A stretch of 64,000 nucleotides of DNA from Deltaproteobacteria bacterium. Its GTDB lineage: Bacteria > JADJOY01. Below are positions 51,980 to 60,292 of the stretch, piece by piece. The translations under genes and the position numbers were made by a program. Below the pieces are notes generated by a model. That model did not search any database. It saw only the letters and a list, made by a program, of their open reading frames with translations, and was not told where the DNA came from. The DNA lies in the NCBI GenBank assembly GCA_016713535.1, contig JADJOY010000014.1, positions 62,001 through 126,000 of the forward strand. Direction: 5' to 3'. How positions within the stretch are numbered: position 1 is the first letter of the stretch; every line of letters begins with the position of its first letter.

Positions 51980-53683
51980 GTGATCTCCGCGATCCCCGAG
52001 ACCGCCGCCCCCGCGGCCAGGTACCCGAGCGCGCACTTCGCCGCCGCCTGGCTCGCCATCGACGCGCCGCTCTCGGTGGCGGCGATCTATCTCGCGATCC
52101 GCGCCGGGCTGCTCGGCGCCGACGGCGTGCTCACGCCGGGCGCCGCCGCGGCGACGGTGGCGGGTTGGATCGCACTGCTCGCGGCGCTCGGCGCGATCGC
52201 GTGGCGGACCGGGCTCACGCTGCGTCGTCCGCGCGAGATCGTGCTGGAGGGGGGCTTCCTCGGCGTCACGATCGCGGTGCCGATCGGGCTCGCGGTGTGG
52301 GGTGGGAACGAGGGCATCTCGTGGCTCTGGCTCGCGCAGGAGTGGGACAAGATCCCCGCCAACTTCGTGCTCCTCCAGCGCCTCACGCCGTGGCTCGGCT
52401 GGGCGGGCGTCGCGCTCTTGGGTGCGCACCTGGGCTTCGCCGCGGTGTGCGCCCGCTCGCGAGCGGCGGGGCTGGCGGCGGCGCTGGTGCCGGTCGCGAT
52501 CGCGGTGACGCTGGTGGTGTGGCTGTCGCGGATCACCGCGGGCGCCCGGATCATCGTCTACCTGATCGCGTACGTGTTCCCGTGGGGGGCTACGGCGGTG
52601 GGGCTCGCGCGCGGCCGGCCGCGGCTCGCGGCGCGCGCGGCGGCGATCGGCGTCACGATGGGCGGGCTGCTCGTCCACTACCTCGGCGTACTGCCGCTCG
52701 GCCACGCGGACCTCGCGAGCCACGCGGGCGTCACCAAGATCTATCCGCGCGAGGGCGCGGCCCCGGCGGTGCCGCTCGCGTTCCTGCGCGACTTCGAGCT
52801 CGACGCGGGGCGGAACGCGATCTACTCGGCGTACGGGCCGACCTCCGGGATCTTGCGCCTCGACCTCGGCTCCGGCGTGCTCGAGCCGATCGAGGTCGGC
52901 AACGGGCTGGTGCGGCACCTGCGGCCGTCGCCCGATCCCGCGCGGTTGCTCGCGATCGACTGGGTACTGGGCGGGATGCTCAGGATCACCAAGGAGCCGT
53001 TCGCGATCGAGGAGAGCCAGATCGCGCTCAAAGGCCCCGGTCGGCGTGTGCCGATGAGCTTCCTGGTGGGCGAGCGCAAGGCGTACGTCGTCTACACCGA
53101 GCTGCCCGGGCTCGCCGAGGTGGACCTGGCGAGCGGCGCGATCGAGCGCACGCTCTCGTTTCGCGACCTCGGCATCACGCGCTTCCGCAGCGGCGCATGG
53201 GAGGCGGTCGGCGACGCGGGCCGGCGCTTCCTGGTGGTCGAGGTGGGCGCGGTCGACGAGGCGGGGCGCTACCTGCTGGTGCGGATCGACCTCGACACGT
53301 TCACCGTGGTGGCCACCCACGAGGTGCCCGACGGCGGGCTCGCGATCCTGTGGGTGCCCGAGCGCGACGCGATCTTTACGGCCGGCTTCTTCACCGACAG
53401 GGTGTTCGAGTTCGACGCGACGACGCTCGCGCCGCGGCGCACGATCGTGGGCCCGCTCAACGTGCGCGCCATGGCGTACGACGCGCGCCGCGACTTGCTG
53501 CTCGCGATCGCGTTCCTGCCCGGCGAGCTGTGGGCGCTGCGCTACGCGGACGGCGTGCCGGTGGCGCGCGAGCGGGTGGGGAACAAGTCGATGTCGCTCG
53601 CCCTCGATCCGTCCGGCGACCGCCTCTACCTGGGCAGCGAGGACGGCGTGTTCCGCGTCGACCTCGACACCTTCCTGCGCTGA
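51980..53683 (+). CDS. Membrane protein with C-terminal beta-propeller-like domain
   Basis: About 567 residues. The N-terminal half has six or so hydrophobic helices (for example AAWLAIDAPLSVAAIYLAIR, VLLEGGFLGVTIAVPIGLAV-like, IIVYLIAYVFPWGATAVGLA). From about residue 270 it is a repeating beta-sheet domain with short motifs such as RNAIYSAYGPTSGILRLDLG, GLAEVDLASGAIERTLSFRD, RVFEFDATTLAPRRTIVGPL and DPSGDRLYLGSEDGVFRVDL, reading like a YVTN-type beta-propeller. The propeller is probably periplasmic. The function is unknown. A convergent gene immediately downstream (53873-55582) has the same architecture. GTG start supported by the promoter position. Confidence 0.7.
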   Translation: MISAIPETAAPAARYPSAHFAAAWLAIDAPLSVAAIYLAIRAGLLGADGVLTPGAAAATVAGWIALLAALGAIAWRTGLTLRRPREIVLEGGFLGVTIAVPIGLAVWGGNEGISWLWLAQEWDKIPANFVLLQRLTPWLGWAGVALLGAHLGFAAVCARSRAAGLAAALVPVAIAVTLVVWLSRITAGARIIVYLIAYVFPWGATAVGLARGRPRLAARAAAIGVTMGGLLVHYLGVLPLGHADLASHAGVTKIYPREGAAPAVPLAFLRDFELDAGRNAIYSAYGPTSGILRLDLGSGVLEPIEVGNGLVRHLRPSPDPARLLAIDWVLGGMLRITKEPFAIEESQIALKGPGRRVPMSFLVGERKAYVVYTELPGLAEVDLASGAIERTLSFRDLGITRFRSGAWEAVGDAGRRFLVVEVGAVDEAGRYLLVRIDLDTFTVVATHEVPDGGLAILWVPERDAIFTAGFFTDRVFEFDATTLAPRRTIVGPLNVRAMAYDARRDLLLAIAFLPGELWALRYADGVPVARERVGNKSMSLALDPSGDRLYLGSEDGVFRVDLDTFLR

Positions 53684-53737
53684 ACGCCGAACGACCGCGC
53701 GGTGGGAGCCGGTGCGGTCCCTCGTGCCGCGGGGATC

Positions 53738-53846
53738 TGCTGGCAGTTGATTGCGAAAAATACAAAATAGTTGCCAGCAAAAATTGAAACAAAGTGCTTT
53801 CAAGACGTCGCCTGAACGCCCTGGAAAAGGCCCAAAATGGCCTGTG
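53738..53846. other. A/T-rich island with hairpins between convergent genes
   Basis: About 70 bases (53747-53812) are strikingly A/T-rich, including GCGAAAAATACAAAATAG and CAAAAATTGAAACAAAG, in a genome near 70% G+C. TGCTGGCA (53738-53745) and TGCCAGCA (53772-53779) form an inverted repeat enclosing part of it. A second small hairpin, AGGCC(CAAAAT)GGCCT, lies at 53827-53842. The island could be a terminator region for both converging genes, or the trace of foreign DNA. Confidence 0.5.
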
Positions 53847-53872
53847 AGGGTCCCCTCCTGGGCCCGCTGGGC

Positions 53873-55582
53873 CTACCGGGGCGGTGCGGGGTAGAGCCAG
53901 CGGGTGAGATCGATCGCGGCGAGGCCTCGATCGTCCCCGAGCAGCAGCCGATCCCGAGCTGCATCGAGCGCCAGCGCTCGCGGCACGCCGTCGAGCTGGC
54001 CGCGCTTCACGACCCGCCCGAGGCGGGTGTCCACCGCCACCACCCGCCGCGAGAGCTTGCCGAGCACGATCGCCACGCCACGCCGCGGCTCCCACGCGAT
54101 TGCGCGCACGTCGACGCCGACCTCGAACGTGCCGAGCGGCGCGAGCGTCGCCGCGTCGAAGCGCTGCACTTGGCCGGTGCGGGCGTTGCCGACCAGCACA
54201 ACCATCGCGCCTCCAGGCGCGCCGGCCAGCGCGAGCGCGTCGCTGCCGCTCGCGGCGACGTGGGTCCGCGCGCCGCGCCGTCCCGTGGCGATCCGTAGCA
54301 GCCGCCGTTCCCCCGCCTCGGTGGCGCTCGCCAGGGCTACGAACGTGGCGCCGCTCGCCGCGTCCGCGACGACGTGGGTGGCGAGGTAGCCGGCGCCGGG
54401 CGCGCCCGCCTCGTCGAGGGCGTGCTCGGTCACGAAGCTCATGCTGTCGAGCGCATACTCGTCGAGGCCGCCTCCCGCGCGGTGGGCGAGGAGCACCCGC
54501 CCCGGGCGCACCGCGAGCGCACGGAGCGCGCCGGTCGGGTGGCCCGGCACCAGCGCGCTGCGCCGCACCGTGAGCGGGTCGAGGCGAAACGACAGCAGCT
54601 CGCGGAGCTCGGGCGACCACCCCACGCCCACTCCGCTCGCGGCGTCGATCGCGAGCTCGGAGACCGGTGCCCCGAAGCCGAGCCCCGCGATCGCGCCGCT
54701 CGCGAGGTCGACCCGCGCCAGGCCCTCCGGATCGTCGAGCGCCACGGCGGCGTGGCGGCCGTCGCCCGAGACGCCGAGCGCCGTGATCGCCAGGCGGATC
54801 CCGTCGCTCTCGGCGGGTGCGAGCCGCGCGAGCGTGGTGTCGTCGAAGCGCGCCACGCCCTTGGCCGGCACGGCCAACGGGATCAGCCCGGTCTCGTGGA
54901 CGCCCACGAACGTGAGCGTCGCGGCGGCGAGTGCCACGCGCGCCGCCGCGTGCGCCCGTTCCGACTCGGCCAGCGCGAGCGCCACCAGCGGCCCGAACAC
55001 CGCGAGCGCCGCCAGCCCCCGGACGTGGGCGAGGGCCGCGGCGCCGAAGGCGAGCACCGCCGCGACGGCCGTCCAGCCTCCCAGCACCAGCCGCACCCAG
55101 GCCCTGGCGCGCGGCCCACCGAGCGCCAGCGCCCACACCAGCGAGAGCCACGCGACGAGCGCCGCCTTGGCGGCGTCCGTCGAGGCATGCATCGCCGCGT
55201 CGAGCTCGCCCGCAAGACCGTGCCACGTCCACGCGAGCGGACGAACCGGCGCCGGCACCGCGAGCAGGCCTTCGCCGGCGAGCACCGCGAGCAGCGCCAG
55301 CACGCCGATCACCAGCGGCCCTTCGCGCGGTCGCTCGCGGTTGAAGAGCGTCGCGCCGCGCGCCGCGAGGCGGTTCGCGACCACCGCCAGCAGGCACGCC
55401 GCGCTCAGTGTGCAGGCCGCGCCGCCGATCGCCGCGCGGAGTGGCAGCGCGCCGGCGGTGCCGAGCAGCAGCCGGTCGAGCCCGGTGTAGACGAGGGCGA
55501 CGAGCCCGATCGCGTCGGCGGCGACCCACGCCGGCACGCCGATCCGAGCCTTCAGTCCGCGTGGCCGCGGCGTTTCCGCCAT
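53873..55582 (-). CDS. Membrane protein with C-terminal beta-propeller-like domain, convergent relative
   Basis: 569 residues, with the same layout and nearly the same length as the convergent gene at 51980-53683. There are five or six N-terminal helices (AADAIGLVALVYTGLDRLLL, LVIGVLALLAVLAGEGLLAV, VRGLAALAVFGPLVALALAE). From about 240 there is a repeating beta domain (DPEGLARVDLASGAIAGLGF, TGQVQRFDAATLAPLGTFEV, DTRLGRVVKRGQLDGVPRAL, ending GLAAIDLTRWLYPAP). Shared phrases such as 'VDLASGAI' and 'F(D)A(A/T)TLAP' support common ancestry. It starts 40 bases after pgsA on the same strand and may be co-transcribed with it. Function unknown. Confidence 0.7.
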   Translation of the reverse strand: MAETPRPRGLKARIGVPAWVAADAIGLVALVYTGLDRLLLGTAGALPLRAAIGGAACTLSAACLLAVVANRLAARGATLFNRERPREGPLVIGVLALLAVLAGEGLLAVPAPVRPLAWTWHGLAGELDAAMHASTDAAKAALVAWLSLVWALALGGPRARAWVRLVLGGWTAVAAVLAFGAAALAHVRGLAALAVFGPLVALALAESERAHAAARVALAAATLTFVGVHETGLIPLAVPAKGVARFDDTTLARLAPAESDGIRLAITALGVSGDGRHAAVALDDPEGLARVDLASGAIAGLGFGAPVSELAIDAASGVGVGWSPELRELLSFRLDPLTVRRSALVPGHPTGALRALAVRPGRVLLAHRAGGGLDEYALDSMSFVTEHALDEAGAPGAGYLATHVVADAASGATFVALASATEAGERRLLRIATGRRGARTHVAASGSDALALAGAPGGAMVVLVGNARTGQVQRFDAATLAPLGTFEVGVDVRAIAWEPRRGVAIVLGKLSRRVVAVDTRLGRVVKRGQLDGVPRALALDAARDRLLLGDDRGLAAIDLTRWLYPAPPR

Positions 55583-55622
55583 CCCCGTCTCGCCCCGGCC
55601 GCCGTGGTCCGGGCGCGCCGGC

Positions 55623-56318
55623 TCAGCCTGCTGGCGGCCGGCTCGAGGGCGGCTGCGCCGAGGCTTCGATGATCCCCGGCAAGAACGCCCTGCAGTAATC
55701 CCAGCCCGAATAGACCGTGTAGAAGACGGCGAACACCAGCATCACCTGGCCGATGGCGCGGACGTCGAGGCCGAGCCATCGGTAGTGCAGCACCAGCAGG
55801 TTGATGCTGATGGCCTGGAACGTAGCCTTGCGCTTGCCGAGCTCCTGGGCCGCGATCACCACGCCCCGGGTGCTGGCGATGCCGCGCAGGCCGGTGACGA
55901 GGATCTCGCGGCCGATCAGCACGAACGCGATCCACGCCGGCAGGCGGTCCATCGGGATGAGCATGATGCAGCCCGCGGCCAGCAACAGCTTGTCGGCGAG
56001 CGGGTCGAGGAGCTGTCCGAGCACCGTCTGGGTGCCGGTCTTGCGCGCGATGCGGCCGTCGATGAGGTCGGTGAGGGCCGCCACCAGATAGAGGAACGCG
56101 GCGCCGAAGCTGGTCCAGCGGCCGGGCCCGGCGGGCGAGGCGTTCGCGTCTCGCTCCCAGCCCATGTGGTGCTCGTACCACATGAGCAGCATGATGAACG
56201 GGATCACCGCGATCCGTGACGCGGTGAGGATGTTCGGCACGTTCCACGGTGATCGCCGTGCCGGGCCGAGCGGCGTCGTGGAGCCCGGGACGTTCGCCGC
56301 ACCGTTGGCTGGCGTCAT
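55623..56318 (-). CDS. pgsA: CDP-diacylglycerol-glycerol-3-phosphate 3-phosphatidyltransferase
   Basis: 231 residues, a CDP-alcohol phosphotransferase. The catalytic motif D-x2-D-G-x2-A-R-x8-G-x3-D-x3-D is complete in DLIDGRIARKTGTQTVLGQL followed by LDPLADK. WNVPNILTASRIAVIPFIML is the typical N-terminus of PgsA, and GREILVTGLRGIASTRGVV also fits PgsA rather than other family members. It makes phosphatidylglycerophosphate, the precursor of phosphatidylglycerol and cardiolipin, in the inner membrane. Six helices. The 30-residue N-terminal extension is Pro/Ala-rich. It lies between the lytic transglycosylase gene and a membrane/propeller gene on the same strand. Confidence 0.93.
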   Translation of the reverse strand: MTPANGAANVPGSTTPLGPARRSPWNVPNILTASRIAVIPFIMLLMWYEHHMGWERDANASPAGPGRWTSFGAAFLYLVAALTDLIDGRIARKTGTQTVLGQLLDPLADKLLLAAGCIMLIPMDRLPAWIAFVLIGREILVTGLRGIASTRGVVIAAQELGKRKATFQAISINLLVLHYRWLGLDVRAIGQVMLVFAVFYTVYSGWDYCRAFLPGIIEASAQPPSSRPPAG

Positions 56319-56368
56319 GGGCGGGTCCGCGTTCGGAGGTCGAGGGGGGGGCGGGGAGAACGCGCGAA

Positions 56369-57139
56369 TCAGCGCTTGGCGATCTGCGTCAAGCTTGGCG
56401 TCGTGGCCGGCACGGCGGATAGGGCCTGCGCACTCGCGACCGGCGTCGCGTCCGGAGCCGCCGGGGTCACCCCCGCCGTCAGGCTCGCCGCGATGTACTG
56501 CCGATGCTGCGCCGAAACCGCCCGGACGTAGTCGCGGGTTTCCTGGACCGGCGGGATGCCGCCGTACTTGTCGACGTTCTCGGGGCCGGCGTTGTACGCC
56601 GCGAGCGCCAGCGTGGTGTCGCCCCGGAAGCGGGTCAGCATCTGCTTCAGGTAGCGGCAGCCCCCGGCGATGTTGTCCGCGGCGTCGTACGGGTTGTGGA
56701 CGTCGACGAGGTCGGCCGTGCCCGGCATGAGCTGCATGATCCCCATCGCCCCGGCGGGCGAGCGGGCCATCGAATTGAAACCTGACTCGATGTGCGCCAC
56801 GGCTTTGACGAGGTCGGGGTCGAGCCCCTGGGCCGTCGCCGCCTCCAGAATGAGCGGCTCGTATTGAGCGCGGCGCCGCTTGAGCTCGGCCGAAGTGACC
56901 TTGCGGTAGAACTCCGAGCTCCAGATCCCGGTCCGGTAACCCATGTACACGGAGCGCCCGGTCTTGGACGACTCGTACACCAGCTTCTTCGAGCCGGAGC
57001 GCGGGATGTTGCTGAAATGTATGACGCCTTTGGCGTCCACGTAGCGATAGATGTCGGCCTGAGCTCGATCCGGGACGAACGCCAGGAACAACACGGCGAG
57101 GGCCGCGGACCAGGCGATCTCAGCGCGTCTCATCGGCAT
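56369..57139 (-). CDS. Lytic transglycosylase (SLT domain) with DUF4124-like start
   Basis: 256 residues. A signal peptide (AWSAALAVLFLAFVPDRAQA) is followed by a DUF4124-type strand pair IYRYVDAKGVIHFSNIP. The SLT domain (about 95-215) has catalytic Glu118 in VAHIESGFN, then SPAGAMGIMQLMPGTA and LALAAYNAGPENVDKYGG. It cleaves peptidoglycan glycan strands with formation of 1,6-anhydro-muramic acid, in the periplasm. The C-terminal 45 residues are Ala/Pro/Thr-rich. Start ATG 57139, or the ATG two codons later. It has its own promoter (57242-57271) and divergent nadB. Confidence 0.93.
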   Translation of the reverse strand: MPMRRAEIAWSAALAVLFLAFVPDRAQADIYRYVDAKGVIHFSNIPRSGSKKLVYESSKTGRSVYMGYRTGIWSSEFYRKVTSAELKRRRAQYEPLILEAATAQGLDPDLVKAVAHIESGFNSMARSPAGAMGIMQLMPGTADLVDVHNPYDAADNIAGGCRYLKQMLTRFRGDTTLALAAYNAGPENVDKYGGIPPVQETRDYVRAVSAQHRQYIAASLTAGVTPAAPDATPVASAQALSAVPATTPSLTQIAKR

Positions 57140-57241
57140 CGGGGCTGCGATTCCGGTGGGCTGGGGCGAGGGGCAACACGTTCGATCGTGTGGCGCGCGA
57201 CCGCACGATGCCCTCGGCCCAGTCCAGGATCGAGGCTCGCC

Positions 57242-57275
57242 ATCCTAGGAAGGGGGCCGAAGCGTTGTCAACGCT
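57242..57275 (-). promoter_or_regulatory. Promoter of the transglycosylase gene, overlapped by a 15-bp palindrome
   Basis: On the minus strand TTGACA (57271-57266) is a perfect -35 and TAGGAT (57247-57242) a fair -10, with an 18-base spacer. The -35 lies inside a perfect dyad AGCGTTG-T-CAACGCT (57261-57275). A repressor bound there would block this promoter and could affect nadB, which reads the other way. The regulator is not known. Confidence 0.45.
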
Positions 57276-57344
57276 AGGTCGTGATGCGAACCTCGTGCCG
57301 CGTCGGTATCGAAAGGCCGCTCCAAGGTAACGCCCGGTGAGACC

Positions 57345-58976
57345 ATGACCAATTCCGCCCTGCCCGAAGACCGGCTCCACGTCGATTGCCTGGTGATGGG
57401 CAGCGGGATCGCGGGGCTCGCGTTCTCGCTCTACCTGGAGGGCGCGGACGTCTTGGTCGTGACGAAGATGGAGCGCGACTCGTCTAACACGAGCTACGCG
57501 CAGGGCGGGATCGCGAGCGTCCAGTCGGCCGACGACTCGTTCGACTCGCACATCGAGGACACGCTGCGCGCCGGCGCCGGGCTGTGCGATCGGACGGTGG
57601 TCGAGTGCGTGGTGCGCGAAGCACCCGACCGGATCGCCGACCTCGAGCGTTGGGGCGTCCAGTTCACGCGCAAGAGCGTGGCGGCGGGGGCGGCTTACGA
57701 TCTGACCCGCGAGGGTGGGCACTCGGCGCGCCGGGTGCTCCACGCCGAGGACATCACCGGGCGCGAGATCCAGCGCGCGCTGCTCGCCAAGGCCGACCAG
57801 ACGCCGCGCATCCGCATCCTCCAGAACCACGTCGCGATCGACCTCATCACCCGCCGCAAGCTCGACCCGTCCTCGGTCGCGGACCGCTGCGAGGGGGCCT
57901 ACATCCTCGATCGCGAGAGCGGCCGGGTGATCACCGTCACCGCCGACGTGACGCTGCTCTGCACCGGCGGCGCCGGGAAGGTGTACCTCTACACCTCGAA
58001 CCCCGACATCGCGACCGGCGACGGCGTCGCGATCGGTTACCGCGCCGGGGCGCGGGTCGCGAACATGGAGTTCTTCCAGTTCCACCCGACCTGCCTCTAC
58101 CACCCGCGCGCCAAGAGCTTCCTGATCTCGGAGGCGGTGCGCGGCGAGGGCGCGGTGCTGAAGCGCGCCGACGGCACGCCCTTCATGAAGGGCTACCACG
58201 AGCTCGCCGAGCTCGCGCCGCGCGACATCGTGGCGCGCGCCATCGACGCCGAGATGAAGCGCCGCGGCGACGACTACGTGCTCCTCGACATCAGCCACAA
58301 GCCCGCCGACTGGATCCGCGAGCGCTTCCCCAACATCCACGCCACCTGCCTCGAGTTCGGCTACGACATGACCACCGGGCCGATCCCGGTGGTGCCCGCC
58401 GCCCACTACCAGTGCGGCGGGGTCATGACCGACCTCCACGCGGAGACCTCGCTGCGCGACCTGTTCGCGGCGGGCGAGGTCGCTTACACGGGGCTGCACG
58501 GCGCCAACCGGCTCGCCTCCAACTCGCTCCTCGAGGCGATCGTGTTCGCGCACCGCGCGGCGGACGCGGTGAAGAGCCGGCTGCGCGACCCGGCGCGCCG
58601 CAGCGGCCCGGTGCCGCCGCGCTGGAACCCCGGCAACGCCGTCGATAGCGACGAGTCCGTGGTCGTCACCCAGAACTGGGACGAGATCCGCCGCTTCATG
58701 TGGAACTACGTCGGCATCGTGCGTACCGACAAGCGGCTCAAGCGTGCCAAGGCGCGGATCGATCTCTTGTGGGAGGAGATCCACGCGTATTACTGGGACT
58801 CGGTGGTGACGGCGGACCTGATCGAGCTGCGCAACATCGCGATCGTCGCCGATCTCATCATCCGCTCGGCGCTGTTGCGGAAGGAGAGCCGCGGCCTCCA
58901 CTACACCCTCGATCATCCGGGCGCGGACGAGGCCTGGCTCCACCCGACGATCCTGGAGCGCGGCGCGGGCGGGTGA
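57345..58976 (+). CDS. nadB: L-aspartate oxidase
   Basis: 543 residues, a flavoprotein that oxidises L-aspartate to iminoaspartate, the first step of de novo NAD synthesis. FAD-binding [20 protein letters not shown], the NadB block [20 protein letters not shown], substrate region [20 protein letters not shown], then [20 protein letters not shown] (with RGEGA following) and [20 protein letters not shown]. The C-terminal helical domain ends with [14 protein letters not shown]. The sequence distinguishes it from succinate dehydrogenase and fumarate reductase. nadA and nadC are not adjacent. Start ATG 57345. Confidence 0.96.
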   Translation: MTNSALPEDRLHVDCLVMGSGIAGLAFSLYLEGADVLVVTKMERDSSNTSYAQGGIASVQSADDSFDSHIEDTLRAGAGLCDRTVVECVVREAPDRIADLERWGVQFTRKSVAAGAAYDLTREGGHSARRVLHAEDITGREIQRALLAKADQTPRIRILQNHVAIDLITRRKLDPSSVADRCEGAYILDRESGRVITVTADVTLLCTGGAGKVYLYTSNPDIATGDGVAIGYRAGARVANMEFFQFHPTCLYHPRAKSFLISEAVRGEGAVLKRADGTPFMKGYHELAELAPRDIVARAIDAEMKRRGDDYVLLDISHKPADWIRERFPNIHATCLEFGYDMTTGPIPVVPAAHYQCGGVMTDLHAETSLRDLFAAGEVAYTGLHGANRLASNSLLEAIVFAHRAADAVKSRLRDPARRSGPVPPRWNPGNAVDSDESVVVTQNWDEIRRFMWNYVGIVRTDKRLKRAKARIDLLWEEIHAYYWDSVVTADLIELRNIAIVADLIIRSALLRKESRGLHYTLDHPGADEAWLHPTILERGAGG

Positions 58977-60292
58977 GTCGTGGCGGAGGCGACGTGGCGC
59001 CGTCGCCGCGGCGCCGGCTGGCGTTCCGCGCGGTGTCGGCGGTGGTGGCGAGCGCGCTGGCGCTCGCGGCGCTCCGGTGGTGGGGGAGCGAGTGGCGCTG
59101 GACACGCGCGGCACTCGAGGAGAGCGCCGCGCGCGGGCGCTTGCGGGTGCCCGGACCGGGCGATTCGCTGATCGTCCACTGCGAGGCGCGCGGACCGTAC
59201 TGCGAGGAACGCTACGGGGCGGGGCTCGGGTTCTGCTGGAAGGCAGACTGCGAGAGCCCGGCGTCGGGGCTCACGACCACGCCGCAAGGGTTCGTCGGGC
59301 CGCGCGGGCGGGTGGTGCGCGAGGGGGCCGCGGGTGCCGGGGTGGTGCGGATCGTGGCGCTCGGCGGCTCGACCACCGGCGGGCCGCCCTGGGAGGTCGG
59401 GTGGCCGGGAGTCCTCGAGGGCTTGCTGGCGGCGCGTGCGGGGGGGGGGTTGGGGGTTCGGTTCGAGGTCCTCGACCTCGGGCTCGCGGGCGCCGGCTCG
59501 GCCGATTCGGCGGCCCTCTATCGCGCGATCGGGATGCGCTTCGCGCCCGACGTCGTGATCCTCGGCGAAGAGGTGAACGACCTGGGCGGCTGCGCGCCGT
59601 TCGGGGGCGACGCGGGGCTCGGCGACGGCGCGAGCGTCGAGGCGGTGGTGGCGGACGTGCTCGGCGGAACGCGTGAGGCGAGCGTGCTGACACGGCTCTC
59701 GCCCTGGTTCGCGCGGCACCGCGCCGCGTTCGAGGAGGCGCGGCGGGATGCGGCGCAACGGGCGCGGATCGAGCGAGTCCGGGCGGCGCTGCTCGGAGCA
59801 CGCGACGGTGAGCGCGCGCGTTCGGGCGACGAGCTGGCGAAGGAGTGTACCGGCGCGGCGAGCGCGACGCCGGAGGATGCGCCGTCGATCTTCGACGACT
59901 ACGTCGAGGGCTGGGCCTTCACACGCGGCCACTATGACGCCATCGCTGGTGCGGTGGCGGCGCGCGGCGGTCGGCTCGTGGCGACCACCGTGCCCCACGA
60001 CTTCGACGACTGGCGCTGTCCGACGCCGAGCTGCGCGCCGCTGCTCACGCTCCACGACTGGCGAAGCTACGTAAGGCGCGTCCACAACCCCGGCGTCCGC
60101 ACTTGGGCCGCCGAGAGGGGTGCGTTGCTCGTCGACCTAGAGGCGGACTTCGAGCGGCTCGGACCGGGCGCGCGCGGCAAGGCACCCCTCTTCGCGTGGG
60201 AGTGGATGCACCCGTCGCCGGCGGGCCACCGCCTCATCGCCGAGCGCTACGCCGAGGCACTCTGGCCCCTCGTCGTCGCCCGCGCGCACTAG
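58973..60292 (+). CDS. SGNH/GDSL-like hydrolase
   Basis: 439 residues. A basic start and one hydrophobic helix ([20 protein letters not shown]) predict a signal anchor. The SGNH blocks are visible: [20 protein letters not shown] (block I, nucleophile Ser in GGST), a Gly-containing [11 protein letters not shown] (block II), VNDLGG (block III Asn), and [20 protein letters not shown] (block V His). Probably an extracytoplasmic esterase or acetyl-transfer-related hydrolase. GTG 58973 overlaps the nadB stop (GTGA), so it is coupled to nadB. Its TAG stop shares CTAG with the stop of the convergent regulator gene. Confidence 0.78.
   Translation: MSRGGGDVAPSPRRRLAFRAVSAVVASALALAALRWWGSEWRWTRAALEESAARGRLRVPGPGDSLIVHCEARGPYCEERYGAGLGFCWKADCESPASGLTTTPQGFVGPRGRVVREGAAGAGVVRIVALGGSTTGGPPWEVGWPGVLEGLLAARAGGGLGVRFEVLDLGLAGAGSADSAALYRAIGMRFAPDVVILGEEVNDLGGCAPFGGDAGLGDGASVEAVVADVLGGTREASVLTRLSPWFARHRAAFEEARRDAAQRARIERVRAALLGARDGERARSGDELAKECTGAASATPEDAPSIFDDYVEGWAFTRGHYDAIAGAVAARGGRLVATTVPHDFDDWRCPTPSCAPLLTLHDWRSYVRRVHNPGVRTWAAERGALLVDLEADFERLGPGARGKAPLFAWEWMHPSPAGHRLIAERYAEALWPLVVARAH

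Noticed and set aside
58700-58972. Longer N-terminal extension of the SGNH hydrolase reading back through nadB
   Set aside because: This part is the out-of-frame shadow of nadB; the GTG at 58973 overlapping the nadB stop is the sensible start.
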